From the NCBI GenBank assembly GCA_029582265.1, contig CM055819.1, forward strand, positions 31,969,164 through 32,033,163: a stretch of DNA of 64,000 nucleotides, read 5' to 3'. The stretch is from Zoroaster sp. YZ-2022. Taxonomy: Eukaryota > Echinodermata > Asteroidea > Forcipulatida > Zoroasteridae. The translations under genes and the position numbers were made by a program. Shown here piece by piece: positions 22,418 through 34,686 of the stretch. The number at the start of each line of letters is the position of its first letter. The stretch's first letter is position 1. The notes below the pieces were generated by a model that was not told where the DNA came from, ran no database searches, and was given only the letters and a program-made list of their open reading frames with translations.

Positions 22418-22730
22418 TGTAACATTACATTACATTACGTTACATTACAACAAGTATTTATCATGCGCCATTCCCGAGATGCTCATGGAGCTTACAAAAG
22501 TTAATATGACATAATAAATACAAATCAGGATAGAATAAGACATAAATTGATGCAAAATTAATGAGGAAACAAGTGAGTTTTAAGAGCCTTCTTGAAGGCA
22601 TTAACAGAAACAGATTGTCTGATATAAACAGGGAGATTGTTCCATAGCTTGGATGTACAAACAGTGAAAGTTCTATCACCAGCTAACAGCATTCCTTCCG
22701 TGAGAATATAAGTTTACACCAATCTAGATC
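22418..22730 (-). pseudogene. 5'-truncated LINE, C-terminus and 3' UTR
   Basis: On the minus strand a frame ending at 22558 reads AGDRTFTVCTSKLWNNLP, then VYIRQSVSVNAFKKALKTHL and a stop. This is the conserved C-terminal segment that follows the reverse-transcriptase domain in L2/CR1-group LINEs. The 3' UTR has GCGCATGATAAATACTTG and ends in ATGTA-type repeats. No RT catalytic motif remains, so it is a dead 5'-truncated copy. Confidence 0.82.
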
Positions 22731-24532
22731 TAAACCGAACTGTAAAGACTTTGTCTAAAGCCTGACTGTGTTCCAATGTCAAATCTCATGGCTGGTCAAT
22801 AAAGCCATAGTTGGTTTACTGTACTGTGTGTTTATGGGTGAGCTTTCACCGTCTCGAAGGCTATCTTGATGGAAGATCCTTGATACATGGTAAGTTTAAA
22901 TTACCTATATGGGTTTCTACATTGATGAGACCATCAGAAGTGTTTATAGTGGCCATTCAACGGGAAGTGGTCCTATAAGACAGGTGGCCACTATATACAG
23001 GTGTTGCCTGCTAAGGTATCGTCAGCAATCAGTAAAATATTACTCAGCTTGGACAGTAGTTGTACAGTATGGTTACTACGGATGAGACATCATTAAATCT
23101 GTTTACAATGGTTACCCAGCAAGAAGACTAATGGAAACTGGTTCCATAGGACAGGTGGCCACGATACACAGGTTTTGCATCATGTTTTATGCATTTGGCC
23201 GGACTGTCAAGGATTACCTACATTGGGCAGGTGGTTTCTTTGTACAGGTGGTGGCCGTAATTTGAGCAGTTAGTTCCAAGTTCAGGATCAGCCATGTTTT
23301 CATTTCTTCATGAAGATACATGTACGAAAACTTATTTAAATCTATGTTTACAACCTAGCCTTCACAATTCAATTTACATGTAAAAAAAACTTATAAGGTA
23401 ACTGTTGTTAATTATATTTACAGGTCATGTTCATTATAAAACTCCATAGGAGAAAATTTATCAGCACAGAAAGCGAAAATGCGATTACCTTCACGACAGT
23501 ATTCTGCGCATGATCCAACCTACGCATTGGCAAAGCGGTGTTGTCTTGTACCAGGTAGACTAGCTGATACATTGTTTATAGCCAATATCCATCAACCAGT
23601 CTAATGATTGATCAATTCCTCCTCTCACACCTTGCTCTCATAAAAATGTCTCAATAAATGAGCGGATTTCATGATATACAATGCTTCCACATTTTCATCG
23701 GCTCCTAAGAACCGATTCACTGGTTTCAATTTTCTTGGCGTTAATAAGGCTACGTTTCCTCTTGAAATTGTCAGATTGCGTCCCGGCTTCCATTAGTTAC
23801 AACTGTGCTGAATCCGCAGCTCCAAAATATCAATGGCCATCATTTTTGTTTTTCTGTTCTCCTTCAGGCAATAGAGATTTCCATGAGGAATGTGACTACT
23901 TCAGAATGCATCGTGTTACCTTCGGTCGCCACCCCTCTATTTAGTGGTTCAGCTAGGTAAAGCATCTTCCAGTAAAAATCCTCACAACTCCTAAATTTAG
24001 TGGTTCAGCTAGGTAAAGAATCTTCCAGTAAAAATCCTCACAACTTATGTGACAATCTAGAAACAACTGACTAGAGAACACAAGATATGAAACTCCCAAA
24101 ACATGTGTTACTTCAGTAAATAAACGCTTGTGCAGCAAAATACAGAGCGTCTACATGTAACGATGGATCTAAAACCAACATGGACAATTCCGTATCCTCA
24201 TGGGGTCCAGTACATGCACTTTTCAGGGCCATTCTGCCACTATATTCCACTCATATTACAAGGAACATAACCTTTCACCTGTGCCCTACATGTAGCTACA
24301 CTCCGTGCATGCTGAGGCACCAAACAAATTTATCAGTGGTTGTCCTGTGAAGAAGGTATCAAAATGTAATTTAGAACTCGCAAATGTGTGGAATTGAACA
24401 AGATTGATTTGACAGAATTAGGTTTTGTTTCTATTCCTTCACTGCCAAACCACCCCCCCCCCCCCAAAAAAAAATACAACAGGTAGTACTGAAGTGGAAC
24501 ACCACTTACTAAATTCTCTGAATTTGATATCT
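22731..24532. other. No gene; one short tandem duplication
   Basis: A 56-bp duplication lies at about 23940-24047 (TTTAGTGGTTCAGCTAGG to CCTCACAAC, two copies with one difference). 22920-23280 has a few related phrases on GGTGGCCACTATAcACAGG-type words (near 22985, 23155 and 23245), a weak repeat. No coding evidence. Confidence 0.5.
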
Positions 24533-24722
24533 GTGACTGGCTCTGGCAAAACCCTAACCTTGGACCCAACTTTCAAAAGTGATATTTTGGTGTAATTTAT
24601 TTTTCCCTGATTTCTACAAATCCGATATCAAATGAAAGAAGAAAATCTAGAGAATCCAACTATACCAAAATCTCACTTTTGAAAATTGGGTCCAAGTTCA
24701 GGGTTTTGCCAGAGCCAGTCAC
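24533..24722. mobile_element. Foldback MITE with 62-bp arms
   Basis: Arms 24533-24593 and 24661-24722 are near-perfect inverted repeats, starting GTGACTGGCTCTGGCAAAAC and ending GCCAGAGCCAGTCAC. The loop is about 67 bp. No convincing target duplication was found. Confidence 0.82.
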
Positions 24723-26577
24723 ATTTATTGATACAAGATTCTCTCCAATGGGTGGGTGGGTGGGGGGGGGGGGTCCATGTCACAATATCTGAACAACAAA
24801 AACAGATTTCATGACTTAAACCAACAAAAATCAAATGATACTTTATCACAAGTTCGTGGAATCTGGCATAAATAATTGTATACAAACATAAATGACATTT
24901 GGTTTGGTCTGCATGAATCACAATTTGATATCAATGGAGGAGATTAACGATCAGTCCAACATATGTTGTCTTTTTATATTTGACTTTTTGAGATCAGTGA
25001 ACAATAAATAATTATCCCCCCATGAAAAATAAAAATAATTTAAAAATAGTCTAAAGCCATGTTTGTACTTTGTGGGTACATGCACTTTGCTCCATAGTAT
25101 TAACCAGAGGGGGTGTCTGGGTGTCTTTTGGACACCCTGGTTCAATTTTGGACACCCTACATGTATTTCATCTGTCATTTACATGTAAAAGTATTAAGTG
25201 AACAATTTGAAAACCCTGTCTTGAAATTTCCAGCAAATTTGGCCACCCTATTTCTAAATACTGGCTAACCCCCTTGCTTTGCTCATTCATGCTGAAATTT
25301 GTTTAACTTCTGTGAATCATTCCTGAGAAGTATAGAATACCATTTACATAAACAAACCGAGAGAAAAAATGGCTGCCTCTTGTTCACAACATTGCAATAC
25401 GAACCCCCCCCCCCACATCTGATATCAGCAAATAATTCCATTGCTGAAGTACGACAACGCAACACAGATATATTCAGACCCACGGTGGTATGCAGATCCA
25501 GACGCGACACTTGTTATCATAGCTGCGTCAGCTACATTCAACCATCCATGATCCCCAGACTCCGTAAAATCCTCAGTCTAACTCTCAAGAGCTGTCATTT
25601 TTTTGGGGGGGTAAATCGGATTCGCTCATGGGGAAGCAACAGTAAATATGCCAAGGATTTCCAAGTGAAAAATGATGGCCAACGTTCCTAGGGGTATTGG
25701 CACTCGCTCTGAGGATGTCTGACAATTTTGTATTTAGTGACAGACTTCCCATGAATCTTCAAACTAATAACAATTTTAAAAGATGAACTGTAAAGACAAT
25801 TAATTTATGAAATATGTATAAATACAGGCAATACAGACACGCTGGGAAAATTACTTATGATAAATTTGATGAACATTTAAAGTGTTCCAAATTACTACAT
25901 CAATCCTTCCAACAATTACTGTACACGTACATGAACTATTCAATTAAAATGACTATAATTACTCTAGCTTCACGTTAGTTGAGATAAACACATGGTGTTA
26001 CCGCAAACCGAAACGATATATAATTACTCTACTTCTAAAACTGAATCTCTTAATTAATTTGTTGTAATAAGGAGGCTAATTAGCACAATTTGTCTTAAAA
26101 TGTAATCAAAGCTAGAAATCCCCAAAGTGATATGATATTGTAGTACTCAACTGCAAGTACACTACAGCATACAGTACTAGACATTATCTCTGTATGAACA
26201 CTAGAGGGCAGTACACCACATTCTGGTGGAAGAACAAACTGTGCATTTGGAGTAGCATACTGTCGGTATATAAGCATTGGTAAATAAAGCACCTGTAATT
26301 CAGCTGTACGAATTCACTTCTCCTGTCCACATACCATCAAACAGAAACGTGTGTGAATGGCATGCGATATGCCAATGTTAAACTTGCTAAAAGAATACAT
26401 GCTGGTACCAACCAATACTAACCCTCATGATACTTGATCAATAATGGTCTACCAGGTACATAAACCTTGTTACATGTTTACAATGGGAGTGTCCCTGATG
26501 AAAGTACCAGGGTTATTTCAAGGCTGTTCTGTATAGTATTTTTTACATTGTACTGAAAACAAGTTACTGATGAATAC
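24723..26577. other. No gene seen
   Basis: A G-run at 24767-24779 and a C-run near 25404 flank ordinary sequence. About 25970-26018 carries a single arm of the inverted repeat seen at 5436-5508 (AGCTTCACGTTAGTTGAG then GTGTTACCGCAAACCG). The 130-codon frame at 25299-25691 has no family resemblance and no repeat explanation; I consider it chance. Confidence 0.45.
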
Positions 26578-26665
26578 ATTTCAGTTCAGTTCAGTTTGGA
26601 AATATTTATTGCATGCCGACAGCAATAAGTACATGTACACAACAGTACAGTAATAATAACTGATT
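26578..26665 (-). mobile_element. LINE 3'-end fragment
   Basis: On the minus strand: GCATGCAATAAATATTTCC, then AAACTGAACTGAACTGAA. An AATAAA-like word followed by a 5-bp direct repeat tail is typical of CR1/L2 LINE ends. No coding part is visible. Confidence 0.5.
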
Positions 26666-26692
26666 TAGCAATAATGATTGTTTTAACCTTCC

Positions 26693-27516
26693 TACTGTAG
26701 CTGGACTTTAGTAGCCAGTACATGTACAATGTAGCTACAGTGGTGAACACCAGTCAACTGCCTGCTTTGACTGTTGACCCAAACGTGCACACAGGGGCTA
26801 AAATCACATAATAATGTTTCATAGTGGTACAGTACTTGATTGAACCTGAACTATCAGACGAGGTTCATTTTGAAATAATTGATTTATCATGCTGGTTTCG
26901 TAAGTACAGTGCACATTTACATGTAACTCCTACTACTGCTGCACTTTAGTGGCAAGTTGCTATAGAGGTCAAAATCAGTCAACTGCCTGTTTTGACTGTT
27001 GACCCAAATGTGCACACAGGGGGCATTTTTGACTGGTTTTTACTGTCATTTTGACCACCCTGAACAATACCAGACAATGCTTTTACCAGTCAAAAACAGT
27101 CGACTCATTTTGACCTGTAAATGTACTCACTACATGTAAGGTTTGACAGTGTTTGACATTTAAGTGCACTAGATATACCTTGGCAAGTATACTGAGACGC
27201 AATAGAAACTTACCACTTTTTCAACCTTAAATTATCAGTAATCACAATGCACAAATGTAATATGTGCACTTATTTTGGCAACGTGACCCTCTGACGTTTC
27301 GCGGTGAAGTGGATACAGATGGGATCGAGTACAGTGGACAAAACGTGGACATTTCCTCAATAAAATGTCAACATTTCTAATCCAAATTGTTGTGTTGTCT
27401 TATTTTGCATCATTTCAATTTTATGCTATTCCAAAACAAGTGGTAAGTTTCTATTGCGTCTCAGTATATATCAACATGTTGACTGACTTTGAACATTGCA
27501 GTCACAGGAGGGTTAA
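26693..27516. mobile_element. TTAA MITE family A: chimeric, interrupted copy
   Basis: A left half (26693-26800, TTAACCTTCCTACTGTAGC to GTGCACACAGGGGC) breaks off and joins a longer variant starting TAAAATCACATAATAATG. That variant then runs through a second, full family-A body and ends CAGGAGGGTTAA at 27516. The TAAAATCACATAATAATG extension is shared with 50454-50590. The body is split at 27191 by another MITE. Confidence 0.82.
27192..27464. mobile_element. MITE nested in the 27-kb MITE
   Basis: Inverted ends CTGAGACGCAATAGAAACTT and AAGTTTCTATTGCGTCTCAG, 273 bp. Intact family copies read GGCAAGTATATCAAC here. The flanks GGCAAGTATA and TATATCAAC therefore imply duplication of TA/TATA, as for Tc1/mariner-like elements. 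It has no transposase. Confidence 0.88.
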
Positions 27517-28013
27517 AACACAAATGTTACGTGTTGAAAAGATATACAGTGCCTTACATACAATTGCCAAAGCAAAGGTTTTTTTTCTGTTGATATCTCC
27601 TAAAAATAGAAGATTTGATTGTGTCTTTACAGATTTTGCCATCGCAGTTTAACCTTGTAAACAAGTGTAGTTATGTTTCACATGGTCCATACATATCATA
27701 GTAGCATGGATCAGTAATGAAGTCTCAAGAAACACTATCACAGCTGCCATTACAGCTGCCATTAAAATTAGTTAAGGAGCAAATTGGGCTAATAGCAAGC
27801 AGTGTAAACTTGTTAAGTAAGCAACGAAGAGATAATTCTGTTTATCTTCAAGGAAAGTGCAACACTTAGGCGCTACAGGAAAAATACTGAAGCTTAGATG
27901 CCAATACCCTCTGCAGAAGTGACTGACACCATCAGAGATTTACTTAGCAAAAAAATCAGAAACCACACACTGCATGAGACAAAGACAAGGTGAAACCCCC
28001 CCCCCCCCCCCAT
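27517..28013. other. No gene seen
   Basis: AT-rich, ending in a long C-run (about 27997-28014) that directly precedes a tRNA-like sequence. Confidence 0.4.
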
Positions 28014-28092
28014 ATAGGGCGATATATGGCTCATTTGGTAGAGCACTTGTACAGCAACTAGGTTGGAGGTTCAAATCCCAATCTGGTAAATT
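28014..28092 (+). mobile_element. tRNA-like SINE head or tRNA pseudogene
   Basis: ATGGCTCATTTGGTAGAGC has a good D-arm/A-box form (GCTC...GAGC), and GAGGTTCAAATCCC is a B-box. The anticodon arm does not pair and the acceptor ends do not match, so this is not a functional tRNA. An A/T-rich run follows, as in a short retroposed SINE. Confidence 0.6.
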
Positions 28093-29171
28093 ATTTTAAC
28101 ATTCTTAAAATAAAATAAAAAATTTAAATAAGAAAAATTATAATAAAAACTTCTACAAAACAATGAGCATTGATTATTAGCCCTAATACAAAACACCCAG
28201 ACAAACAATTCTATCAAAAACATTTTTTTTTGAAGAGTTTGAGAATGATTTATTCGCTTTCAAATGAGATTTAAGGCATTGGCCGAACAAAAGTAATCCA
28301 TTTGTTTAAAATGTAAGAAACGGTATCAAATTGCCAACATGCACTCGGCCGAGCGTAGAAGTTTTTTTTTTCCATTTTCAATTACGATTAGGTTACTCAC
28401 GGTGCTTCTTTTATTTGTCCACTCCAAAAAATTATTCACAATATTATTCCTACTATATATATATATCTGTATTCAAGAAGTGTTTTCATCTTCACAGGAT
28501 TATTTCTTGCAGAGAAATCCTCCTGAGATATAGTGCATTAATAGACACAGCAGCAATAACCCGATTATAGGTTAGTTTCAAATGAACGGTCCAAAGTATT
28601 AAGCAAATTGGCTTTCACTTCAAAAATTGGATAAGTGCATTTTGTTATTTTTCAAATGAAGGGGCCACAAAGTAAGTCCACTGAAAAAAACTGATCTTCG
28701 GCTTATCAGTGACTGACGGAGCGCCAGTGGTGATCTTCCTCAACACAAAAACTTCCCCCCTGAGTTAGCTCCGGATTTTTCAACACACAAACACCCCCAG
28801 CTTAATAAATAGCAGCTATCAAGAAGCAGTGAACATACTAGGAATGCTCCTTCACCTAATTGGCACAACCTCTTGACTTGACATTTTTGTGAACTTGTAA
28901 ACAGTCCTACCCACCCCATGCCTGCACGTACATGTACATGTATGCATCCAATGTGGACATGATTTATTAAAGCCCTCGACTTTCGGTTGAAGTTTCAGAG
29001 CAAGCTGGATTGGTGTAAAAGATTATTATGACACAGCACGGGTAGGGCACAAGATAATCACCCAGCACTCCCATTGAGCCGCTCCCAGTCAGACAAGAAA
29101 CGTGAAAAATACAAGCCGAAACAATCCAAACGTGTATTTTATGCAATAAACCCATTGACCTGACTGAAATA
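28093..29171. other. No gene seen
   Basis: AT-rich to about 28600, then mixed sequence. No repeat partner or supported frame found. Confidence 0.4.
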
Positions 29172-29437
29172 TACTCCTCAAAACAATTTAGGGAACACTG
29201 GAATAATCTCAGTTAAAGCAAGATCATTTATTTCAGATAAACACATTGTTTCACAGAATTGATGAGAAACAACTGCACAATGAAACAGATGATAAAGGAT
29301 GCATGTAGTGATTGCACATTTCATGACATGACTACTAAAAGAGAGAGGGGGTTGCAAATGAAAATCCCGGTTCATGGAACATTTCAAACCTATATGATGT
29401 TAAAAATCCAGTGTTCCCTAAATTGTTTTGAGTAGTA
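29172..29437. mobile_element. Tc1/mariner-like MITE
   Basis: Ends TACTCCTCAAAACAATTTAG and, at the right, its reverse complement with one change (GTTTTGAGTAGTA). 26 bp of the arms (29177-29202, 29407-29432) match exactly. TA lies on each side (29170-29171, 29438-29439). The 266-bp interior has no transposase. Confidence 0.8.
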
Positions 29438-29615
29438 TAATACAAGTATTTGTACTGAGGAATGATTTTCAAAAAATTCCAGTACCAGTACAAATACACA
29501 GTCTGGCTTGTGATGGTTTTTCGGACTGCAACGTTAACTGAAATTTTCGAGACGGTTCCATTTGGTAAATCACATGGAGCCAATTCAGTTTTAGTTTGAT
29601 ACGCTTCCTATATAA

Positions 29616-29844
29616 TTAAAGGGGCAATATCGTCACGACCAACAGGGCATGGAATCGGATTGTTAGTTTTAGATTAACTCAGTGACTGAAAATAATACCC
29701 CCACATGATAAGGTCATATTACCGTTGCTGCTGTATTATAAATGAGCCTGTAATTTTCAGTCACTGTGTTCTTTTTTAAACTAGAACACTGATTCCATGC
29801 CCTGTTGAAAGTCTGCTCTGATCCTGATGATATCGCCCTTTTAA
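29616..29844. mobile_element. TTAAAGGG-family foldback MITE
   Basis: From TTAAAGGGGCAATATCGTCACG to CTGATGATATCGCCCTTTTAA. The long arms include GGGCATGGAATCGG, TCAGTGACTGAAAA and, in reverse, CAGTCACTGTGTTC and GATTCCATGCCCTGTTG. The centre has CCCCCACATGATAAGGTCAT. It is a complete copy with TTAA at both ends. Confidence 0.9.
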
Positions 29845-31147
29845 GAAATGCTGGAAAAAAAATGTACTTCTGCAATTTGTAAATGACAAAAATTAAACAA
29901 TTTGTACTAGTGGTTTACAACTGCAAAGATTAACACCAGCAAAAATCAAAGGAAGTACTTTAATTAATAGCGAAAGTTTCACAGATGTACTATTGATACT
30001 AGGTTTCATGCCGTTTGTATTTTACATTTGATTAATTTCGTTTATTGAATTTGAATTTGGTTTTATGTGTACAGTTTTGTGTTTTCTTCTGGTTAAGACT
30101 TTTTATATTTTTATCTGGTCTGAATTTTTTGTAATAATTTTTTACGGTAAATTGGTGTTTTTTTATTTAATCTTAATTTTCCGTTGATGTTTGCAAGTTA
30201 TCTTGTTGTTTATCATGTATATATAATATAGTTTTTACTTTATATTAATTTATCTTAATCTTAATTTCCTTAAGTTATTAGTGGTTTTACAATGTTAAAG
30301 TGTTAACTCTTTTTATACAGGGCCTTCAGGGATAGCAGTTTTTTTTTTTAACTGATGAGGCTACCCTGTTTAAATAAAACTGATTATTATTGGAGTCTTG
30401 AGATCATTCCTTGGCGACAACAATAGTCATCTTTGTGGTAAGGTCAAGTACGCCAAGACAGAAAAAAAACCCACATGCATTACTAAGAACAGACGGCTCT
30501 GGACTAGGTCACAATGTATTTTCTTTCATCCAGGATGACTTATTATCTCTAGAGAGCTACCCCATGTGTCACAAACTGCCTTGATCCTTTGATGAAAGCG
30601 TGAAATTGTATTTCCCACTCACACGGGGAAAGTGAGAGGAAAATCTAAATTGCCTCGCAAATGGACCTTGGTTAAAAACATGAGGGCTTTTTTTTAGGAC
30701 ACAGTGCGGCATATCTATAAAGCACAGACTTTCAATTCTGATGCTGTATACTGTTGTTACTAATGTTAGATCTTTAACAAGTATGAATGGGTCTGTGATT
30801 TCTTTATGGGACCATGAAACAAAGTGCAGTTGCGGCACTAACTCAATCACTTACAGTCGATCTGTTGTTCATGCAACACTTACAGATAAAAGCCATGTAT
30901 TTGTCTCTAGCGTTTTTGTTCCATTGAAACATCTCCGGAAAAAGTTGTAACACAAAAAGTGCAACCTTTCATGGACCAATAATGTGAAAATAATACACAC
31001 GGCAAATCAATTCCCTACTGAAACAGCCTTAAGATACTACCCTACCACAAGTTTGTTACTTTTCATGGAAAATTCCACAAAGTACCCAACACTTACTGTA
31101 CGATCAATACACACAACTTTAGCTGACACAATAATAATGTAGAAGTT
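29845..31147. other. No gene; possible LINE 3' end
   Basis: About 30300-30395 (plus strand) reads GGGCCTTCAGGGATAGCAG, CTGATGAGGCTACCCTG and AAATAAAACTGATTATTATT. This is the form of an L2/CR1 or RTE LINE terminus, preceded by T-rich UTR-like sequence from about 30000. No coding part is found upstream. Nothing else was recognised. Confidence 0.4.
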
Positions 31148-31398
31148 TTAACCAGTTCGCATCAGGAATAAAAAAGTTTTTCTGGGCCCCTGTGCGGGTT
31201 TCTTTTTCCCACACACACGTTAATAGAAGCTTCCACAGCTCGTGGCCACGTCTTCCGAGCATGTCACCGTACACGCGTGGCTCAACCGAGCATGCATACA
31301 AATATATCGGAGTTTCCCATGGCGTGTTTAGACGCTCTCCGATCCGTGGTGCAAAAAAAAATTGTGTGTATACACGGCCTCCGACGCGAACTGGTTAA
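31148..31398. mobile_element. TTAA MITE, CCAGTTCGC family, copy 1
   Basis: From TTAACCAGTTCGCATCAGG to CCGACGCGAACTGGTTAA, 251 bp. The interior has AATAAAAAAGTTTTTCTGGG, CCTGTGCGGGTTTC and GTGTATACACGGCCTCCG. Two other copies are at 57.23 and 60.18 kb. TTAA at both edges fits piggyBac-type targeting. Confidence 0.92.
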
Positions 31399-33302
31399 TA
31401 GAAGTTGGAAAAAAGCCTACGATCTTTAACCAAAATTAAGAAGGAATCCTCAATAGCACACTTTACCTGTTAACGGACAATTAAAAAATGGCGGACACTG
31501 AAGAAAAGTGACCAGAGGTTTCCCAGCATGTGTCGTCTCCAGCTGACAGTGTGGATATTTATTCCGGAAGTATCTCAACGACCCTCTTGGTACAGGATAC
31601 CAGCTTCCTTCTACCGAGAGTCTGATAAGAACACCAGTACGATGAATCCGACTGTTTGGTATACCATTTACATATAATTGGTACAAATTACCAGCTGTCT
31701 CAAATAGTTCCAAATTCAGGAGACGATGAGGACTAGCGATCAGAATGGTAGCAAAGAAGCAGCAGAGATCCAGGGGAAAATGAGGACACCAGTTATTTCA
31801 GTTATTTTGATCAGGGAAATACGTTAGTCGATGACGTTGCTCAGTCCGGATTTGAATCAGGGATGAAAGATGTGATGAAGACTGCAAGATATCAATTCGG
31901 AGATCATTTAAACTTGCTGTTCACGTCACTCACGCCATAAAAAAAAAAAATTGACACATAACTTAGCTCTTTTTGAAATGCTAGTGGCTGCCAATCACTG
32001 GTATTTAGGCTGTACAGAGAATGATCATTGGTATGACACTACCAGTCAATACACAGTGTTTGTAGCATCTGAAGTCAGTGGGATACCTACCATGTGGTCT
32101 CATTCTCAACACAATCTTCCTTATTGGTCCATGGGTAGATCCTGTGATGCTTTTAAGGAATGGATGTCTCCCATAGGAGGCCACATCTTCAGACAAACCC
32201 TTGAGCTTTTTCATTATAATAATATTAAGGGATCACTCCTCAGCAGGATTGCAGCAGTCTTCTTGTCTTGGTCTTCTTGGCAGGAATTTTAATGACTTCC
32301 AGGGATTGCTCCCTGGTAATGGATCTGTCCTTGCACTGCTATTGGTCCACAGCAAAATTGTATGACTTCCTGGGCTTTAACTTGAGCACAGATCGTGGCC
32401 TCTGATTGGTCCTCTATTGGGGTGAGCTATTTCAAGGAATTGTCCCTTTGAACTCTGACATTCTATTTGTTGAAGTTAGGCCAAACATTATTGCATTTCT
32501 GTGTCTTTGTTATTATACCATGACCAACATGACTATGAATCATTTGATATGTATAATGGTCTTCTTCCAAAAAATGAAGGCAGTTATCCTTACAAAATCC
32601 GGGTTGGCAAGCCCTGCTAGTGCTAGTTGGTGGACCAATGCCACAAGTTGAACCGAAAAGAAAAAAAACCCACACACGTCACGGTGTTGAGTTGTTAGAT
32701 CAGTTGAGTTACATCACCCTTGTCTTAAACACATATTAACCAGTTGACAGCCAACAATTATTGCATTTAATAAATTATTGCCAAACAATGAAACAAAGCA
32801 GTGCAATGAAGTTGGCCCTAGTTACATCTCTATGGTACTCCAAGAAAAATTGCCAAATATGGACAAAGGTGGCCCCCTCAGTGGATGACTACATATTTTT
32901 GTGGTTTATATATGAAGCTGCAGCTGAGAATCAACAAGCAATCAATTCCCCCGTGACACATGAAATTAAATGGTTTGGATTGGCTTCCAAATGTAAACAT
33001 CTTGTCAGTTCTTGGGAATTCCTCCTTCTACCAGGCATCCTGCCTTGAGATTGCTTGTTTTTGCAAGTCCACTTGGGAATCAAGTGCAGTTACTAATTCT
33101 CAAAGTGAATCTGGCTGTATAATGTTATTTGTACAGACATATTGCTTCTTGAAATGTAACTATTGTAAATGTTTCTTTTACCCAAATCTGTATGTCACAA
33201 CACTATTTTACCGAGTACAATGTATACAACACTTCATACATTATGTCAGTGTAAGGGCAACATCAAATTTATCTCCCGACGCAAGAATTTCGTCCATCTA
33301 CA
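31399..33302. other. No supported gene
   Basis: On the minus strand GTTAACAG|GTAAAGTG at 31465 is a plausible donor after an 88-codon open frame (31450-31713) with the peptide YVNGIPNSRIHRTGVLIRL, but no family is recognised. On the plus strand AAAAATGGCGGACACTGAAG offers a good start context with only seven codons. Frames at 31951-33048 are short and unremarkable. A small gene end here cannot be excluded. Confidence 0.3.
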
Positions 33303-33515
33303 CATTAGCGTGACTAGGGTCCAATTTTCAAGGGGGCACTAGAGGGTGCACCACTTTTTCTGGGGGGGGGGGACAGGGACACGGCCAATACTTGAAAATT
33401 TTGTATCCTGCAGCCTCAAATGGGGACCTATTTTTTTCTTCTTCAAAATTCTGAATGGGAGGGGGGGGGGGTGCACCCGGGGGGGCACAGACCTCCCCCT
33501 ATTGTTATGCCACTG
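33303..33515. mobile_element. hAT-like G-rich MITE
   Basis: The right end read backwards is CAGTGGCATAACAATAGGGG, a common hAT-type terminus. The left is CATTAGCGTGACTAGGG. Flanks CATCTACA and TATCCACA agree at 6 of 8. It contains two G-runs of ten or more and CACCCGGGGGGGCAC. It is old and diverged. Confidence 0.6.
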
Positions 33516-33684
33516 TATCCACATTAATTTACTTTGTTTTACAGAATGTCGTCCACTGTCATTTCATGGGAGCTTTTATTGTTAATGAGTATTTACTAAT
33601 TTGGGACATACTGTTAAAAAAAAAAAAAAATTATTTTAAATTTAACAAAAACTAACACAAAAACAAAAACAACCAAGCTTCCGC

Positions 33685-33860
33685 TAGTTTATCTAGTAGA
33701 TATGTGATTGTTGCCGTGGTTACTTTCCTAGCCTTTCATCTCTGTGGACGTGGGTTCGAATCTCACATGGACCCGCGCTGACATGGGGGTTCAGGTTTTC
33801 AGTCCCTACATATAATCATGTTGGTTTCCCTCCAGAAGCATTCTCTGATCACCTCAGACT
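33685..33860 (+). mobile_element. Possible tRNA-derived SINE
   Basis: A strong B-box GTGGGTTCGAATCTC at about 33750, and an A-box-like TGCCGTGGTTACTTTCC before it at roughly tRNA spacing. GC-rich flanks (CATGGACCCGCGCTGACATG) follow. No second copy was noticed in the window. Confidence 0.42.
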
Positions 33861-34686
33861 TCTTAAACGGAAAATGTCTTCCTTGTTTCCTTCCAAGTCA
33901 AAGTATGGCCTTGGGGGAGAACTGTGATCATCACTGATTAAGCTACCGAAGATCAATATAAGATATCATCTCTGGAGTTCAGCAAGAGAAAAGGAATCCC
34001 TCCCCAAGAGAAACCCTTGGGTAACATGAAAGTATTATTCATAATCCCCCAGACCCCTCCCCCACTTTTTATTCATTTATTCATAAAATTGGGTGTCCGT
34101 GCAATCCTGTTCGTAAGTGTGACGTAATTCCAACATAAACCATGCCCACTTCGCACGTGCTGGCTCCAACGATCATCAGAAGCCCATTGGAAATGCATTG
34201 ACCACCCTTTTCTTTAAGGATTTACGCAAGAAATTAGAAAGCTTGGGACTTGCAAGTTATTGTATGTGTTGTAAAGACTCAAAATCTTAGTAACAAAGTC
34301 AATTTTAGCCTCAATAATCGCTTTTGAACTTTAAAATCAAGGAATTTAGGTTAAACTACACACAACAGTATGCCGGCTTTGGAACCGGAAGTAGCGAAAA
34401 GAATGCATGTACTACCAATGCACCGAGTATTACCTATCGACTTACGAACAGGATATTCAAAACCACCATATACACTGTACATGTACATGTATTGCAACTA
34501 TGTACATGTATCCCTTTATTAACCACAAACCCTTCAACTTTTACACACACATTTACAAAAGCAATGTTTATTTTGCTATTTTTCAGATTTCAACCAAGAC
34601 AGAATGAACAAAGAAAAAAAATAATAAATAAAACATCTGTTCCTATTATATATGATCCTTTTCAGTTGTGCTGATTAAAAATTCAA
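33861..34686. other. No gene seen
   Basis: No repeat partner or supported frame. ACATGTACATGT words occur near 34490. Confidence 0.4.

Noticed and set aside
25299..25691. 130-codon gene
   Set aside because: No recognisable family, C-run inside the frame, no splice or start support.
28014..28092. Functional tRNA gene
   Set aside because: A and B boxes are present, but the anticodon stem and acceptor ends do not pair.
31450..31713. Exon ending at ACAG|GTAAAGTG on the minus strand
   Set aside because: The donor is plausible, but there is no clear acceptor and the peptide is not recognised, so it is mentioned only in the interval note.
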